From Diadema setosum (lineage: Eukaryota; Echinodermata; Echinoidea; Diadematoida; Diadematidae): 64,000 nucleotides of DNA. The stretch is taken from positions 17,639,385 to 17,703,384 of the forward strand of contig NC_092705.1 of assembly GCF_964275005.1 (NCBI RefSeq), written 5' to 3'. Of this stretch, positions 49,526 through 59,861 are shown piece after piece. The stretch's first letter is position 1. Each line of letters opens with the position of its first letter. The notes beneath the pieces are model-generated. The model did no database searches. It saw only the letters and a list, made by a program, of their open reading frames with translations, and had not been told where the DNA came from. A program made the position numbers and the translations under genes.

Positions 49526-52500
49526 CAGTAGTAGTCGTCGTCGTAGTAGTAGTAGTTGTGATAGTAACAGCAGTAGTAGTAGCAGCAGCAGCAGCAGCAG
49601 CAGTCTCACCATCGATGATTATAGAATCCACTGATCATATTGCAAGTATCATTTTTATTATAACCATCAGTGTTGTTGGTAATTAAATGATGATGATTAC
49701 GATGATAAGTGTCATCATCATTATCTTCATTATTGTTATTATTGTAATTATCATTATATCATTATAACTGTCATCGTCATCATCATCATTATCACCATCA
49801 CTGGGAGTGATAGTATCATCTGTATTGGTACGAGCATCATTGCTTTTGATTTACTATAGTAATTTACCTTGTTGTCGTCGTTGGCGGCAAGATACTTCAT
49901 AGCATCGGCAACCTGGATGGAGGAGAAATTGTAGTGTGCCGAGTAGTGATTTGGTTCGTTCAGGGCCTTGCTCAGGATCTTCACGATGAAGTCGATGTTA
50001 GTGTTGGTTGTGTTGAGGTGCGCGTTCTCATCCTCTGTCACAATGAAGGCTAAAATGAAAATAGCCTTGGAAAATGAAAATAGACAGAAAACAAATACGT
50101 TAACACCCCTCCTCATCTCCTCACTACTTAAAAGAGAGAAAAAGTAAACATTATGCTCCTTAGATGTAATGAACTAGTCGTAAATGAAAGCGTAATAAAT
50201 CGTTTAACTGGCTGAAATTGAATTAAAAAATGCAACTACACAAGCACTCGGAGAGCGCAGACCTCCTCCAAGACAGCGACTCATTTCCACCCTACACGCA
50301 TGCAATTCCCCCATTACAGACAATGATAGAAACCTTTGTTTACGTCGTCAGCTTCCAACTGCGCGGCGCCTCGCTCGCTCAAGCAGAGTACACGTTTTAT
50401 GGTACGAATGCAAACCTAAAGTACGCCCAGCTTGAATCCCCAAGTTCATTGAACCTATATGCCAAAAGGTTAAAAAAAAAATCCTTCAAAAATGCATGCA
50501 AATTTCCTGGATCACTACCGCAATTTAATCATCTGTTCATTGTGTCGTTATCGACTTTTCCTGCAAGTTTCATTCAAGTCCGATCACAATTTTTTGAGTT
50601 ATTTTTGCAAACATACAAACAAACCAACGCCGATGAAGACATAACTTCCTTCCTTTGGGGAGGTAATAATCATACTAAAAAATGGCGTAGACTGACATCA
50701 CTCTAAAGTTGATTTATATCTATAAAAATGGCCACAATTTCATTATTGGCCTCACCTCTTGCGTTTAGACGAGAATTGTCAAACTACAGATGTAAAATGT
50801 CATTTATGGATTTTGAAGTTGACAATAGTAAAATTGATATAGTGGAACACCTTCCTAGAATTATGACACACACACACACACACACATACACAGTAACAAG
50901 TGATCAAACAAATACGTGTGTTGACGAGAGTTCGCAAGCTTACCTTGACCCGCAGGATAAGAAAGCGGCACTTAAGGTATGGCTTGAGGACCATGGTGGC
51001 GTGGTTCTCTCGGAAAATCGACTTGTTGTCCATGTGATGCCTAACAGTGGTAGAAACAATAATTTCGTTCATATTTCTTTCCGCTGATATCAAAACAGAA
51101 TATTGCATGAACTAATGATCACCTCTTGTGCATGAGATCATCATTACTGATGAGATCAATACTGTGTATGAGTGTCTGCGTGCATCAATTAGAGAACTGA
51201 TTAATGATTACTCAAACATACACATTTACACAGATACGTTTGCAATATATATTATCGATACAAACGGACACACAGACTGAATAGGAAATTGATGGATGAT
51301 AAACGAAACTAACAGATGTGATACTCAACAGAAGAACAATTGCAACTGATTGACAAATTGTCCGACATCGACGTACATTTACGTGGATGTAGGGCAATTT
51401 GTCAATCAGTTGCAATGAAAACATTTCGATCGAAGAATTTCATGAATTTGAAGAAGAATAATTACTTGCAATGATAAACGGAAAAGAAATGAAAGAAAGA
51501 GTGACGAGTAAGGAATGAGAGATGAAGGGTGAGGGGAGAGGGGTGAAGAGTGAAGAGGTATGAGAGAGAGGGGTGAAGAGTGAGAGATGAGGGGTGAGGG
51601 GAGAGGGGTGAAGAGTGAAGAGGTATGAGAGAGAGGGGTGAAGAGTGAGAGATGAGGGGAGAGGGGTGAAGAGTGAGAGATGACGGGTGAGGGGAGAGGG
51701 GTGAAGAGTGAAGAGGTATGAGAGAGAGGGGTGAAGAGTGAGAGATGAGGGGAGAGGGGTGAAGAGTGAAGAGGTATGAGAGAGAGGGGTGAAGAGTGAG
51801 AGATGAGGGGTGACGAGAAAGGGGTGAAAAGTATGAAAGGATGGGTAAGGGTAAAGGACGCTGTCCGTAACGTACCTGATGCAGTGGTAGAGCACTGTGA
51901 GAACACGCTTGAGGAACTCTCTCCTCGACATCCATCGCAGCTTCTTGCTATCCATATTGAGAGCGTCCACGGAGTAGAAACGGTCGTGGAGAACGGCAAG
52001 GAGAGCAGGCACACACAGCTCGCCGATCTGCTGGCAGAGCTGGTCATCGGCTACTGTAAAGCCCTGTGTGGCATCCAGCAGCAGGTTGATGGCGAGGTAC
52101 GAAGCTGGGTTCTCGATCTGACAATTTGAGGAGAGACAGAGAGAGAAATTACTTTAAAAACATAGTGATTACTGGCCTACCCGATAATGCTGGCTATGGC
52201 GAACAATGACAAGAACTAACCTTTAACGCTGAAAACATTGCACCAGCGTCAATTACGAGATACAAAGAGAGAGAGAGAGAGAGGGCTTGAGAGAAAGAGA
52301 GGGAGTTGGGGCAGTGAAAAATATGCAGCCACAGACAGACAGAGGAAGACAATTTTTACTTTTAACTATTGTATGTCAGAAACGGCATCTGACAGGACGT
52401 TATCGTTGTAATGTCACATGTCATCTTGATCCCCCAACTTTGAGCGTTAAAAAGAGCTATTCTGTTTTTAATCATGAAAAGGAAACACTTGCTATGCTTT

Positions 52501-55500
52501 AAAATTTTGATGTCGATCATATATTATAGAGATTATAGAAGGATACGATTCTTTCTTTAAACTTGATTTCGACATTCTGCAGACATTATCATTCTTTTCA
52601 TCGTAATTAGATCCAGTACGTTAAGGATATGAGAAGCTTTTGTAAAAAAAAAATAAATAGATAAAAAAAAAATAATAATAATAATATTGATAATAACAAT
52701 AATTAATAATAATGAATAAGTAACAACAACATCATCCAAAAATTCTTTGTACAAGAGATCCCCAACTACACATTTGTGAAACAATGTCTCCGATTTCTAG
52801 GGTGTGAAGAAACGCAGCACACGCACATACACGCAAGAAATAATGTGTTGTTTTTTGTTTTCTTTTACACAGTCGGGCTTAAGGCGGAGAAAGGAAGAGT
52901 GTGCCTTCAACGAGTCACTCACCAGATCATTTACGTCATCTTCGTGCAGCTTCTCCCAGATCTGCAGGAAGAGCCTGGCGAAGCCGAGCTCAGTGACCAG
53001 CTCGACGTAGTCGGCTTGTCTAACGTCACTCAATTTGCAGAGGACGAGAAGACAGTGGAGTTCCTCGTTGCCTGTGTACGAGTCGGCCTCGTGGAGTTTC
53101 TTCATTGTCTCACGGAGTTCTCGCTTTTGCTGGTTCATGAATAGACATAAAAAGTGTACTTCCAACAACTGATCCTCTAAACTACAGCGATAGTTTTACT
53201 TATCTAATTATATCTTTTAAAAAGAATTCTGACTTTTCTTCCGCTGTAGCAATAAAAGTCCAAACCGTTAAACTGATAATCTTAACAGGCAGGATTTAGT
53301 GATACATTTGCAGTCATTGTGAATTTTCTCCCATGTTCCTCCAGTAATTGTTAAAGTAAGGGAGTATCTATTATGGTAGTACTATCTGGAGTGTAGTTCC
53401 TGCCACAACAAAAGTATAGACAACACACACTCTTCCGATAATTCTGTTTCACTTCTAATTATCCGTTAGGTTATTACATATTCCGGTGCGTCAGCATTTC
53501 ATTTCAGAGAAGACGATAATTTAACCCAAGAGCCTTGCAATTTAAACCTCACAACTAACAATTATTCGTGATACTATTATTGTTATTATCATCAGTATTG
53601 CTATCATAGTTATGCCCATTACAATTATCATAATGATAAATATCAATATTATCATTTATTTATCTATTTATTTATTCCGTTTTATTTTCACAGGGTAGCC
53701 CTTTCAGTTACAAAACTGATTTACAAAGGGGCCCTGCATAAAAACAATACAAAATACAGTACATACAAAGTTGAATACAGAAGTATACAGTAAGTCCCCC
53801 AAAAAGGAGAAAAACACCACACATAGCTTACAAACTCAATACAAAATTTTGGAAAAAAAAAATGTCTGCACATGTATAAAATGCTAAATTACAAGTAAAT
53901 ATCAATAAATCATTAATACAATCATTATCAATTTTGTCATTACATTATGGACACATTTGACTGAAAACAACGAGAATAATAAGGTGGACGATATCAATTA
54001 ATACGCGTGCCCATAAAATACACGCACGCGTAAATACCGCATATTTAAAGGTGATATAACAGATGTTCGCGTAGAAATAAACATTGTATTTGATGGCAAT
54101 AAAGAACTGTATTACGTGTGTACCATGGTGAAATGATGACGTCATACCTCAATCTTCATGGTTTCGTCAGGCATTACGACTCGCTCCCCACGGCTACCCG
54201 TCTCTGTGGCCCACGTGAGGTAGTCGTTGAAGACCTTAAACTTGGCCTCGCTGAACTTGGTCTCCGAGTAGGTCCCTTGTCGATGAATCTCCTCGAGTCT
54301 GGCAAATCGCTCCTCATCCGTCATTGTTGACGACGGCTCAACACACTGTAGGTACAGATTGAGACAAGGGAAGATTAATGGAAAGGGCTTTACAAAATAT
54401 GTGATGACTTTCCCATGAAATACAATGTTATATCAACTTCGCACGTATATAAAACACATACCAAATTACATAATTATACTATTGATATTGCAACCACCGT
54501 GCTGCAAATTATTGCCTTTAAATAATGAAGAACTCACTTGGTTCATAGTCACTTTCCCCTTACGGCAATTTCTCAAACACCTAGGTAGCGGGTTTACAAT
54601 CTTCCACGGCGTACAATTCATGTCCATGATGTGTCTCCTTTTCCATAAGCAAGTGCGCTTATTTACATCGGCACGACTTTTATATAATGAGGAATGACTA
54701 ACTATCAGAGGGGATCTCACACGATCACGTTTTCTTGTGGTCATCCTCGTAACAGGCCACGGGGCTTCGACTGCGTATTCGACGTAGTGTAACTATGGAC
54801 AAAGGAAGTCAATGAACTAAGGCGGAAGTAAGACCTCGCGTTAATTGACAGACCTCAACCTAATTTTGCGTTCAACTGCAGGCTCTCACATCTGGTGCCT
54901 GGTTTGTTTTGATGACTTTTCTCGGAATGAATATTGCATGGAGTGAAAGACCCGCTCTATCTGCGTGCGTTTGGCTCGGGTGTCGCTCCTTTTCTTATTT
55001 TGTTTTGTTGTTAACATTGGCAAGCTAACATGCAATGCGGACAACTAGAATTTTTTTTTTCTACCTTGACAAAGACTACATATGTTGTACTATACGTGCC
55101 TACCTGGTATAGGCAGAAAAACACGTCGAAACCAACTTGCTTCATGCTACCACATAATTTATAAACAATCCACACGGCAAACATTAACAAGTGTTTTTGT
55201 CGTGGGAGCAAAATAAAATTTACTTCCAGTGTGTTGTCTGTCAATATTACAATTATATGGTTTACAAACTCTTTCCTTTCAAACCTAATTACACCGGAGA
55301 GGATGACACTAATACTTTGCAAGTTGGTGTTAGCCATAAATAGAATGAATCTATTGAACATACATTTTTTTTTTAGCTTGATAGTAATAATCGCTTCATA
55401 GAGGTTAATTGTTACACAGTTTAATCATTTTTGTCCCATTCATTGCATAGGGCATAGCCTGAAGTACTCGAACGGATCCTGCACTTCAAAGTCTCTTTTT

Positions 55501-56294
55501 CTTAATGAACATATTTCTTAAGGCTGTACTTTCTTTCCTTTATTTTGATGTGTTATAGGGAAGTCAATTTGTATATGTGATTTTAGAGTCTGCTCTTACA
55601 GAGTTCGACCTTGTAGCTAAGAATTCACAAAATGGTGACCTTTCTAGTGGTTTTGTGATGCAGTCTCACATATTATTTGGTTACATGCATGAAAGGCTAG
55701 CAGAAGAAATGGAGGACTGGAAAAGAAGAGGAAAAAAGTTATTATACAGCTGACATTGCTAAGCAGGAAGAGCCTGCTGAACTTTCTGAGGCGGAGCTTG
55801 TTTTATGTCAAAATCTGATTCGTTTTGTTTATGATATGTCTGCCATATAGTCCATCCCAAGAACATTCCATATTTCCACCTTCAAACAATATCTATCACT
55901 TGCAAATATAAAGCACAGTACATTTGACGCTGACTGACCCACCAAAAAAAATACATACCTGCTCAGCGTTTTCCAGGCTCAGTTCAGCGTTCGATGCCAG
56001 CGAGTTCCTGTCCTTGTCTTCTCCGTCGTCATCCAGTTCAGCGTCCTCGGCGACCGTATCAAGTTTAGCCACAGGATGACGAGGTTCATCATACTCATTC
56101 TCGTCCACACTTTCGAAGTGTAGTGTATTGGGGACGTTAATTGTTTCTTGTGGGGGACCCTTGGCTACAATATCCTTCCTGCTAAAGGCCACTGTCTCGC
56201 GGATGGCGGTGCCTTCGGTGGATTTCTCCGGAGGTTCCTCCTCCTTCACTTTCGCTGTCACTACCTGTGAGGACTTACTCGAGCCACTACCCAT
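43490..56294 (-). CDS. ARM-TIR-SAM protein, N-myristoylated type (complete, 12 coding exons, 810 aa)
   Basis: Exons on the minus strand, in order: 55959-56294, 54148-54345, 52923-53129, 51876-52117, 50944-51040, 49868-50065, 48844-48991, 48283-48380, 47595-47874, 46533-46634, 44646-44870, 43490-43791. All introns are GT-AG, all phases agree, and the total is 2433 nt including TGA. The start MGSGSSKSSQ fits the myristoylation rule (Gly2, Ser6). Layout: acidic low-complexity region 1-112; helical ARM/HEAT-like region about 180-508 (e.g. EVLWILSFHPSNQSAI); acidic linker DDDDEEE; TIR about 566-690 (HVMLSYQW, KVWMDVDQM, VVLICFSEKYKNSPACRT, KPIVPL, GWLGIMLGTKYY); SAM-like about 740-800. In my hand alignment Glu636 (ACRTEAEY) falls where SARM1 has catalytic Glu642. 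SARM1 is ARM-SAM-SAM-TIR; this order is different. By family knowledge such TIRs cleave NAD or scaffold immune signalling; the activity here is inferred. Domain calls are by eye. Confidence 0.9.
44646..44870 (-). CDS. ARM-TIR-SAM exon 11 (end of TIR)
   Basis: Acceptor AACGCAG and donor GGAG|GTGAGA; 225 nt, phase 1 at both ends. It encodes EAEYTFKLNKPIVPLKMQ and then YEADGWLGIMLGTKYY, features seen in the C-terminal half of invertebrate TIR domains, followed by a helix (VVDNVDRLKREL). Confidence 0.92.
45700..46012. repeat. Degenerate short-period repeat (GTAATTGTCCTGGGA-like)
   Basis: Units of about 20 bases such as GTAATTGTCCTGGGA and GTAGTTGTCTTGGAG, in ARM-TIR-SAM intron 10. It gives a spurious open frame. 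Confidence 0.7.
46533..46634 (-). CDS. ARM-TIR-SAM exon 10 (TIR core)
   Basis: Acceptor CCCGCAG and donor AACAG|GTAGGT; 102 nt, phase 1 at both ends. It encodes GGSTLEAMASAVENAAVVL and ICFSEKYKNSPACRT. The last base is the first base of the Glu636 codon. It could be skipped without a frame shift. Confidence 0.92.
46980..47189. repeat. Element with GGGCAATTACCCC ends and CCTAA-type core
   Basis: Left CTAGGGCAATTACCCC and right GGGGTAATTGCCCG are mirror images. Between them lie variant CCTAAT/CCTAAC hexamers and a G run. In ARM-TIR-SAM intron 9. Confidence 0.75.
47349..47523. mobile_element. Fully palindromic MITE flanked by TA
   Basis: Outer arms 47349-47381 and 47491-47523 are a perfect 33-bp inverted repeat (GGGAGCTTTAGATTTTAGAC...). 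Inner arms 47413-47436 and 47454-47477 are a perfect 24-bp one. TA on each side fits a Tc1/mariner-type target. Between ARM-TIR-SAM exons 9 and 10. Perfect arms suggest recent activity. Confidence 0.92.
47595..47874 (-). CDS. ARM-TIR-SAM exon 9 (linker and start of TIR)
   Basis: Acceptor GCTACAG and donor ATGG|GTGAGT; 280 nt, phase 0 in and phase 1 out. It holds a Ser/Glu-rich linker with DDDDEEE and then the first TIR strand and helix (HVMLSYQWDVQKQILKVKEL) and the second strand (YKVWMDVDQM). A TA-flanked inverted-repeat element lies 69 bases downstream of its donor. Confidence 0.92.
48283..48380 (-). CDS. ARM-TIR-SAM exon 8
   Basis: Acceptor TTTTCAG and donor AAG|GTAGGC; 98 nt, phase 1 in and phase 0 out. 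It encodes RKCKTHAALSRPCEAILWNV, the last clear ARM-like helix (CEAILWNVGEE) before the linker. Confidence 0.85.
48584..48625. repeat. (AT)n microsatellite
   Basis: A TA run in ARM-TIR-SAM intron 7. Confidence 0.95.
48844..48991 (-). CDS. ARM-TIR-SAM exon 7
   Basis: Acceptor CCATCCAG and donor GAAG|GTTGCC; 148 nt, phase 0 in and phase 1 out. It encodes a textbook armadillo unit: FITAGALSRIVSMM, then EVLWILSFHPSNQSAI. The donor lacks a purine at +3, so it is weaker than its neighbours. Confidence 0.87.
49447..49602. repeat. (GTA)n/(GCA)n trinucleotide array
   Basis: An interrupted trinucleotide array in ARM-TIR-SAM intron 6. It is open in several frames but low complexity. Confidence 0.95.
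49868..50065 (-). CDS. ARM-TIR-SAM exon 6
   Basis: The acceptor is TTTTCCAAG with a strong pyrimidine tract; the donor is AAG|GTAAAT. 66 codons, phase 0 at both ends. It encodes AIFILAFIVTEDENAHL and IDFIVKILSKAL, solenoid helices. A second AG 16 bases downstream (50049) would break the frame, so the upstream AG was chosen. Confidence 0.85.
50944..51040 (-). CDS. ARM-TIR-SAM exon 5 (97 nt)
   Basis: A short exon found by phase matching: acceptor CTGTTAG and donor AAG|GTAAGC, phase 2 in and phase 0 out. It encodes 32 whole codons (HHMDNKSIFRENHATMVL and on), consistent with one ARM helix pair and joining in frame to exons 4 and 6. Confidence 0.82.
51339..51416. repeat. Perfect 22-bp hairpin
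   Basis: 51339-51360 is the exact reverse complement of 51395-51416 (ATTGCAACTGATTGACAAAT...). A weaker inner palindrome around CGTACATTTACG continues it. ARM-TIR-SAM intron 4. Confidence 0.9.
51519..51832. repeat. Purine-rich minisatellite, composite unit of about 55-65 bp
   Basis: Near-identical subunits GAGGGGTGAAGAGTGA, AGAGGTATGAGAGAGAG and GAGATGAGGGG. It is purine on the plus strand and pyrimidine in the transcript. It ends about 43 bases from the donor of exon 4. Confidence 0.95.
51876..52117 (-). CDS. ARM-TIR-SAM exon 4
   Basis: Acceptor TTGTCAG and donor CAG|GTACGT; 242 nt, phase 0 in and phase 2 out. It encodes ARM-like helices (IENPASYLAINLLLDATQ; ELCVPALLAVLHDRFYSV). The donor sits about 40 bases from a long purine/pyrimidine minisatellite in the following intron. 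Reading through the donor into that repeat gives a spurious long Ser/Pro/His frame. Confidence 0.88.
52923..53129 (-). CDS. ARM-TIR-SAM exon 3
   Basis: Acceptor AACCAG and donor CTG|GTGAGT; 69 codons, phase 0 at both ends. It encodes two helical hairpins typical of ARM/HEAT solenoids (GNEELHCLLVLCKL; VTELGFARLFLQIWEKL). Confidence 0.88.
53650..53960 (-). repeat. LINE 3' end, reverse orientation
   Basis: On the minus strand: GGGCCCCTTTGTAAATCAG, GTAACTGAAAGGGCTACCCT, then GTGAAAATAAAACGG and a (AATA)n-like tail. This is typical of a CR1/L2-group 3' terminus; no coding part seen. ARM-TIR-SAM intron 2. Confidence 0.55.
54148..54345 (-). CDS. ARM-TIR-SAM exon 2
   Basis: Acceptor CTACAG and donor GAG|GTATGA; 66 codons, phase 0 at both ends. 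The peptide is charged and helical (MTDEERFARLEEIHRQ). An internal Met at 54324 could be an alternative start that would lack the myristoylation signal, but the in-frame join to exon 1 favours the longer protein. Confidence 0.85.
55959..56294 (-). CDS. ARM-TIR-SAM exon 1 (residues 1-112)
   Basis: Begins with ATG GGT AGT GGC TCG AGT, giving MGSGSS, a good N-myristoyltransferase substrate pattern. The rest is charged and probably disordered, with acidic stretches (ELDDDGEDKDRN). It ends at CAG|GTATGT in phase 0. No recognisable domain. Membrane tethering is inferred from the N-terminal motif only. Confidence 0.9.
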
Positions 56295-56539
56295 GTTTGT
56301 TTCTATACAGTAACCTTTTATGACGTGCTTCTCGACGTTACGTCCCTATCACCCAGGACGACGCTCTGGTCCCGATAGATTCTCTAGCATTCCCGGTTAA
56401 TCAGTGACTGGTTCGGATTGCGATTCTCCCCAGCTGACTAGGTATTTCTCCAGTTCGTAATAAAGTTCGTAAAGTAAGCGAAAGAAGTTGATTCCTCAAG
56501 ATGGTTTGTCATCTGCTCGATCAGTGGGAACACTCAAAC
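56295..56539 (-). promoter_or_regulatory. Probable 5' UTR of the ARM-TIR-SAM gene with a short uORF
   Basis: Upstream of the start codon the minus strand runs to a strong acceptor at 56540 (pyrimidine-rich, ending GCATTTAG). The coding exon therefore probably continues as 5' UTR to 56539, with another noncoding exon further upstream that I could not place. The UTR holds a 24-codon uORF (56438-56512), which could reduce translation if it is present in the mRNA. Confidence 0.45.
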
Positions 56540-56891
56540 CTAAATGCAAAGAAATACAAGCACAAGAAAGAGTAATTCAGAGTTGTCCCTAATCATGGGA
56601 ATTCATCGGTACTGTGTGTCAGTAAATTATTATTACCATGGTAGCTGAATTATTACAGTGTGTAAACCGCCACTTGTCATAATTGCTCTGCATGTGCCAG
56701 CACATCGTTTCGTCGCGTCAAATTATTGAAGCATTGTAATAACTATACGACGACATTAAGGCAGAGGTTGTAGTTGTCATTATCTCAATCATATTTGTAT
56801 ATGCAAACGAATGGACTAGCGGTGAGGTGACGACATCAATACCTCTTCCATTTGCCGAGGAAACGCATGGAAATTGCATATGCATCTTATA

Positions 56892-57380
56892 AGGATGGTA
56901 CAGTCTCAGTTGCGAATGGGCTTCAGGTTTCCAACTTTTTTATGATGATTTCTTGAGATAATAAGAAACCTCTTATGAAATATGAAAGAGTGTATAATTC
57001 TAAGAGGAATAATTCTAAGAGGAATTTACGGTTTATTTCATGAAAAGGAAAAAAGGAAAATAAATGGTTGAGACATCCAAAACAAAGCAATGCTGGTAAA
57101 AGGTTGGACCCACCTTTTATTTCACGAAAATTGGTTATGAAATGAAATGGCTGAGATATCCAAGACAAAGCAATCCTGATAAAAGGTGGGATCTACCTTT
57201 TATTAGGATCATTTTGTTTTACTTTGTTTTTGAATATCTCAGCCATTTCAAAATCAATTTTCATCAAATAAACCATGAATTCCTCTTAGAATTGTATGCT
57301 CTTTCACGGAGTGGTTTGAGAGGTATCTAGCAAAAAGTTACAAGCTGAATCCTCACTTCAACCAATACTATACCATCCCT
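56892..57380. mobile_element. Family K inverted-repeat element, copy 4
   Basis: TTAA at 57381-57384 on the right; the left end is altered. It contains an extra internal duplication of the GAAATGGCTGAGATATCC block (about 57063 and 57143). Upstream of the ARM-TIR-SAM gene. Confidence 0.78.
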
Positions 57381-57588
57381 TTAATGCTCACTGGGCCATT
57401 TTCATACGAATATGATTACAATGTTAAAAAAAAAAATACTCGATCGGTTGCGAGGCTGTATTGTGTTGTCGTTGCTACCAAAATAAAAAAAAAAAACACC
57501 GTCACCGTCTGATTTTCCCTGATTTTCCTCTGATTTTTCCTCTAGTCATTATTAGTCATTATATTACAACCAATTCCTTGAAGGTATA

Positions 57589-57737
57589 GCCTGCCGCACA
57601 CTATACGATTCAACACTATACGACTGACAGACTTTGGATCCGAAATAAATCACAATTCCCTTAGAACAAACACGCTTATTCATTTCATATACAAAGTCTG
57701 TCATTCGTATAGTCGTGAGTCGTATAATACAGCGGGC
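57589..57737. mobile_element. Short MITE with imperfect arms of about 48 bp
   Basis: Left GCCTGCCGCACACTATACGA... mirrors right ...TCGTATAATACAGCGGGC, each continuing through CTATACGA and GACAGACTTTG blocks. Confidence 0.82.
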
Positions 57738-58039
57738 TTAACTTAGACTTGAACTTTGACAGATATGTGTTTGTTGACACAGAACGATCAGAAATAACCA
57801 AGGCTAGTATCATCCCAAAAGTCCAAATACACAACACGGAGTTGCGAGTCTTCTCTCACTTCTCATTAGTCTCCTCATATGAACGTCTTTTTCTTTGTCT
57901 ACTGTCTGTAGACTTGAGGAGGGCTGAGAAAGAGAGAAAGAGAGGGGGCTTGGTTGGGAAGCAGAGCTGGATAACTTTAAAGACAAAGACCAGTATAACT
58001 TCCTCCCGACATGCTCAGCAAACGTCGTTTCCCATGTAA

Positions 58040-58243
58040 CCACTTTTTCCGCCATCTGTAATTGGAAGGATTTGCCAGCGGGAAGCTTGAGCGTCAGTTT
58101 GCATGTGCTATGGTGCGTCCGAAGACGGACAAGACTTAGTTCGGTGGCATCCGGCTGGCTGAAAATGTACGCTCTCAGTTAGGAGTGAGTTCACGAGAAG
58201 TTCAGACCAAGGCAAGACTAAGGCGACATTTGACAACATTGAG
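58040..58243 (+). other. Possible first exon of a plus-strand gene
   Basis: A moderately GC-rich stretch ends in a consensus donor (CATTGAG|GTGAGTAA). No protein-coding signal. If real it would make 57.8-58.2 kb a start region for a rightward transcript. On the minus strand an ATGGCGGAAAAA start near 58055 is also seen, without further support. Confidence 0.2.
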
Positions 58244-58256
58244 GTGAGTAAATGAT

Positions 58257-58372
58257 GATGAAAAGTACCCTTGATGACGGTGATAATAATGATGATAATG
58301 GTGATGGTGATGGTGATGATGATGATGATGACGATGATGATGATAATGATGATGATAAAAATAATAATAATG
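58257..58372. repeat. (GAT)n-like array
   Basis: GATGATGATGGTGATAAT variants; open frames here are low-complexity. Confidence 0.9.
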
Positions 58373-58892
58373 GCAAGGATAACGAAAATAACAAAACAAT
58401 AAGAGTAACAACAATGATAACAACAGGAGAGATGACCATTATCTTTACCATGCTAATTATCATCATCATCAACAACATGTTATTGTACTACTTATATAAA
58501 TCAAACATACATAGGCTACATGCTACAATTTCATTTGGACTCGGACAAGAGCCTTGTACATGGCGTAATGATATTGGAAATAGAACAATGACAAAGCTTC
58601 TATTATGTTGATGTCAATATAATGGATAATCGGGATAGTCAGGACGATAGCGGTAATGACAGTATGAGACATCTGCTGGAAGACCTTCCTAATTTTAAAG
58701 AAATGAAAGAAATAAAGACAGACAGACCAGGGCACAACAACTCGAACTTAGTGATAAGATATTCATCTACCACCTGTCTAAAAGTACACGAATAACAGTA
58801 GTTGTTTGCTTGTTTGCCTTGCAGACAGGCGAAACGAATGTTTTACGAGTTACAATTGCAAGTGAAATAAGGAACATAACGCTATGTTTTAA

Positions 58893-59276
58893 AGGGACTG
58901 TATAGTACTGGTTGAGGTGGGGATTCATGTTTTGAACATTCTTAAAGTGAGACAATGAAAAGCCTCTTATGAAATATGAAAGAGCATGTAATTCGAAGAA
59001 GGATTCAACATTAGTTTGATGAAAATTGGTTTTCAAATGGCTGAGATATCCAAAAAAGTGCTAATAATAAAAGGCGACATGCCACAACTTTATTAGGATC
59101 TCTTTGTTTCACCTTGTTTTTGGATATCTCAGCCATTTCAAAACCGATTTTCATCGAATAAACTTTTGATACCCCTTAGAACTGCATGCTCTTTGACATC
59201 TCATAGAGTGGTTTCTGAATATCTCGCAAAACATTAAAAGCTAAATCCTCACCTCAACCAGAACTGTACACACCCT
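58893..59276. mobile_element. Family K inverted-repeat element, copy 5 (best preserved)
   Basis: TTAA at 58889-58892 and 59277-59280. The left end AGGGACTGTATAGTACTGG and right end CCAGAACTGTACACACCCT are mirrored. The arms run nearly to the centre (GGATATCTCAGCCATTT against AAATGGCTGAGATATCC). Confidence 0.88.
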
Positions 59277-59280
59277 TTAA

Positions 59281-59808
59281 GGGAACTCTACGTATCAAAC
59301 ACTGACTAACTGGCTCAGAATGTCATTTCATGACGCGTCAAAATTCAGCTGGACATTTTCTCATATGAATTATATATAGCGTTACGATTCCATCTTTTGT
59401 GTCACACGCAACCATGACAACGCGGAACGGATCGTTGTCGCTGGCCGAGAGCTTCAGTTGATGGCCAATGAACACATACGCACAAAAAAAAAAATAAATA
59501 AACGATTTTTTATTGCTTTTTCATATCAAGAGATTCAGTGGGAGTGGTTCTGAAACCTTTTCGGTGTTTTGTCTAGTTCACGCCAGAAAATGTTCAAAAC
59601 ATTTTCAAGTGAATAGTTTACACTGTTTAGCCCATGAAAGAAATGTTCCATTTACAAATTTACTGAGATATTCTATTAGCCTTTGTTTCGGGTTAATGAA
59701 ACACAAGTGTGCATCTCTCAAGACGGCATTTCCAATACCAATGACATAATTATCATACATAATCATACACAACATGTGAATACCAAAGGATGCCTACATC
59801 ACAAGTAT

Positions 59809-59861
<53 letters not shown>

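Noticed and set aside
51406-52047. Long minus-strand open frames rich in Ser, Pro, His and Leu
   Set aside because: They are exon 4 read in the right or wrong frame and continued into the intronic minisatellite; the splice donor at 51875 ends the exon.
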